DNA from: Sulfidibacter corallicola
GTDB lineage: Bacteria > Acidobacteriota > Holophagae > Acanthopleuribacterales > Acanthopleuribacteraceae
DNA: 64,000 nt
Assembly: GCF_017498545.1 (NCBI RefSeq)
Contig: NZ_CP071793.1
Span: 11,650,256 to 11,714,255 of the forward strand
Direction of reading: 5' to 3'
This document shows, piece after piece, positions 62,332-64,000 of the stretch. The notes beneath the pieces are model-generated. The model did no database searches. It had not been told where the DNA came from and was given only the letters and a program-made list of their open reading frames with translations. The stretch's first letter is position 1; every line of letters begins with the position of its first letter. Position numbers and translations under genes: made by a program.

Positions 62332-62961
62332 ATGCGCAACGCCGCTGAAACCCGAAAGAAACTGCTCGATACCGCCATGCGCCTCATTTTCAACAGCAAC
62401 TATGCCGCCGTCGGCGTCGCCGAAATCTGCAAACAGGCCGGGGTGACCAAGGGTAGCTTTTACCACCACTTCGAAACCAAGGCGGACCTCTACGTGGAGG
62501 CGTCCCGCACCTACTGGGAGGATTTGCGCACCGATTTCGACAGCGTCCTCTCCCCCATCCACGAGCCCTTGGACCAACTGGAACGCTTGATCGACCTGAT
62601 CCTCAAACCCGAACCCAAATTCGCCGAAGACGACAATCCCGTGCCCGCCTGCCCCTTTTTCACACCGGGATGTCAGATTGGTTCCGGCGAAGAGAAAGTG
62701 CGTCAGGTCGCGATCGACATGGCCGAGCGAGCCAACAGATACGACACGGCCCTGGTTCGCAACCTCCAGGCGGCGGGCGTGTTGGCCAGTGACGGCGATC
62801 CCGAGCAATTGGGCCGCCTGATCCACTACCACATTCACGGGTTGATGATTTACGGACGCATCCACAAGGATATCGAAGTGGTGCGCAAGGATATTCGGGA
62901 AGGGCTGTACCGCCTGCTGGACGTGAAGCCCGAGTACCGCAAAACCCAAGTGGAAGCCTGA
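62332..62961 (+). CDS. TetR-family transcriptional repressor of the efflux operon
   Basis: ATG 62332 follows GGAGG with 6 nt spacing; the frame is open to 62242 but without similarity. The 209-residue protein has a canonical TetR N-terminal domain (RKKLLDTAMRLIFNSNYAAV then the HTH VAEICKQAGVTKGSFYHHFE TKADLY) and a helical ligand-binding C-terminal domain with CPFFTPGCQIGSGEEKVRQV, like the TetR_C group of AcrR/NemR-type regulators with a Cys-containing loop. The two Cys residues could sense reactive compounds, which is inference. The gene is divergent from the RND operon with operator candidates in between, so it probably represses the operon and itself until a toxic ligand binds. Confidence 0.93.
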   Translation: MRNAAETRKKLLDTAMRLIFNSNYAAVGVAEICKQAGVTKGSFYHHFETKADLYVEASRTYWEDLRTDFDSVLSPIHEPLDQLERLIDLILKPEPKFAEDDNPVPACPFFTPGCQIGSGEEKVRQVAIDMAERANRYDTALVRNLQAAGVLASDGDPEQLGRLIHYHIHGLMIYGRIHKDIEVVRKDIREGLYRLLDVKPEYRKTQVEA

Positions 62962-62976
62962 GCCCCAGGCCGGCTT

Positions 62977-63540
62977 ACCGCCCCTGCCGACGTTTCGAAG
63001 GGCGCATGCAGGCAGTTCCCGCATCCCGATGAGTGTTGCCATTGCAGTAGGTTGGCCGGCCCGGCCGACATTTCGAAGGGCGGCCGTGCGCAGTTCCAGT
63101 ATCTGAAGAGAGCGACCAAGCCTGTAGGCGAGGGGGCCGCCCAGGCCAGCCTGCTCCACCCATCGAAGCAACTCCCGTAGCAACAACCGATTACGTCCAA
63201 GAGCGAAGCGCAGATTTTCCCGTCGAGACGCCCCAACGAAATCGTTGAGTTCAAAGTCCCTGTATTAATAAAGACAAGGTATCCCTCTCTGAGATGCGAA
63301 TGCTCCGGATTCGAATTGTATCGAAATGTCGGCCCGACCTGCTTACTGACCTTGACCGATTCAACGGCAATAGCAGCCCTCTCCAGGATGCGGGAACTCC
63401 TGGATAACGAGCTTCGATTGGTGGAGCAGGCTGGCCTGGGCGGCCCCCCTCACCTACAGGCCCCCAGCCTCTCTCTCGATGCGGGTACTTCGGGTAATGA
63501 TCGCTCCGACGTGTCGGCCGGGCCGGCCAACCTGTACCAT
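62977..63540. repeat. Intergenic repeat cluster (tandem and inverted copies)
   Basis: Two tandem related units start at about 62985 (GCCGACGTTTCGAAGGGCG) and 63064 (GCCGACATTTCGAAGGGCG). An inverted repeat of about 50 nt pairs 63117-63166 with 63408-63460 (shared GGAGCAGGCTGGCCTGGGCG), and another pairs the GGCCGGCCCGGCCGAC block at 63055-63068 with 63515-63530. AAATGTCGGCC at 63324-63334 is a further inverted copy of the motif. No gene is supported between 62962 and 63884. Confidence 0.75.
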
Positions 63541-63884
63541 AGAGTTCAAGCTCTATGGTTAATATTCAGTTCGTCACAGCCGTAGCCTTTTTCTTTTTTT
63601 GCTTCTTTTTTTCTTTTTGTGGAAACTGTGAATCTTGTGGAAAACTTTTTAGGTAGACGGTTAGGCGACTCCGGCCGGCCGACCAGAGTCGCCGGGTGAG
63701 ATGAAGCCTTCGACCAACCTGAGCGCCCTGGTGGGTAGCTCGTCTGTAGGATTTTGCTCATCTCACCCTTTCCACACCGTTGAAAACCGCAGACTATCTG
63801 GGATTCTTCAAGTCCGTGTTTTTGCAGGTTTGGCTTTTGCGGTGTGTACCGTCCTTCACCTCTTCGGCATTGTGGAGGCTCTTC

Positions 63885-64000
63885 ATGACCAAGACCCTAA
63901 CCGCCTGGACCGGCATTGACGTTAGCAAAAACACCTTCGATATCGCTTATGTTTCCACCGAGAAAGGCGTCCCATTCGAGAAAGACATCCCATTTCACCG
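63885..64000 (+). CDS. IS110-family transposase, N-terminal part, cut by the window edge
   Basis: ATG 63885 follows GGAGG with 6 nt spacing. The visible 38 codons read TKTLTAWTGIDVSKNTFDIA, which is the start of the DEDD (RuvC-like) catalytic domain of IS110 transposases; Asp in GIDVSK is the first catalytic residue. The rest lies outside the window. In IS110 elements the region upstream of the gene can carry the guide (bridge) RNA or the left end, so 63550-63884 may belong to the element. Confidence 0.85.
   Translation, partial: MTKTLTAWTGIDVSKNTFDIAYVSTEKGVPFEKDIPFH

Noticed and set aside
63701..63919. 72-residue ORF before the IS110 gene
   Set aside because: It overlaps the IS110 start in another frame and lacks coding character.

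Overview
The window looks like part of the chromosome of a large-genome, predatory-like or marine-type Acidobacteriota bacterium (Holophagae/Acanthopleuribacter-like). This is inferred from the mix of ECF-type sigma factors paired with TPR-bearing serine/threonine kinases, giant secreted proteases with BNR, Ig and dockerin modules, and an HAE1-type efflux operon. No rRNA or marker gene is present to prove it. The left part (1 to about 38.3 kb) is accessory DNA: lower GC by eye, broken genes and many transposase remnants. The right part (38.4 to 63 kb) is GC-rich, mostly intact and core-like.

Layout. 1-2.4 kb: graveyard of IS66, tyrosine recombinase and IS21 fragments. 2.5-25.4 kb: a secretion/signalling region with two paralogous giant subtilases (2484-9731 minus and 18620-25417 plus), two ECF-type sigma factors, two membrane-anchored Ser/Thr kinases with TPR tails, a small secreted protein and a frameshifted dockerin ORF. 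One sigma-kinase pair is translationally coupled, and the second kinase is coupled to the dockerin ORF just upstream of the second protease. 25.9-31.2 kb: an integrase-associated island carrying a two-gene cassette, a ParB-like domain fused to an ABC-type ATPase plus a TOPRIM-fold protein. It resembles PARIS/OLD-type antiphage ATPase-nuclease pairs but has an added ParB module. 31.6-37.9 kb: a wreck of polymorphic-toxin parts and mobile elements: RAYT remnant, immunity-like ORF, truncated DDE transposase, an IS21-like element with a ParB-like gene and four regularly spaced repeats, a truncated ORF, and an RHS C-terminal zinc-protease toxin interrupted by an amber codon.

38.4-45 kb: TonB-dependent receptor and a duplicated beta-helix secreted protein with a clear terminator. 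45.4-48.6 kb: CAP-domain protein, a cysteine-desulfurase-like enzyme lacking the catalytic cysteine, and a stand-alone kinase leader domain. 48.7-52.2 kb: SpoIID/LytB protein, ExbD and ExbB. 52.8-55.4 kb: S9 prolyl-oligopeptidase-family peptidase, followed by intergenic inverted repeats. 56.1-63 kb: a complete RND efflux operon (adaptor, pump, outer-membrane channel) divergent from its TetR regulator, with two matching operator candidates. 63-64 kb: intergenic repeats and the start of an IS110 transposase.

The strongest candidates for something undescribed are the ParB-ATPase/TOPRIM pair, the sigma-kinase-subtilase modules, and the IS21-like element with ParB and a phased repeat array. All functional statements rest on motif recognition by eye; no database search was run.
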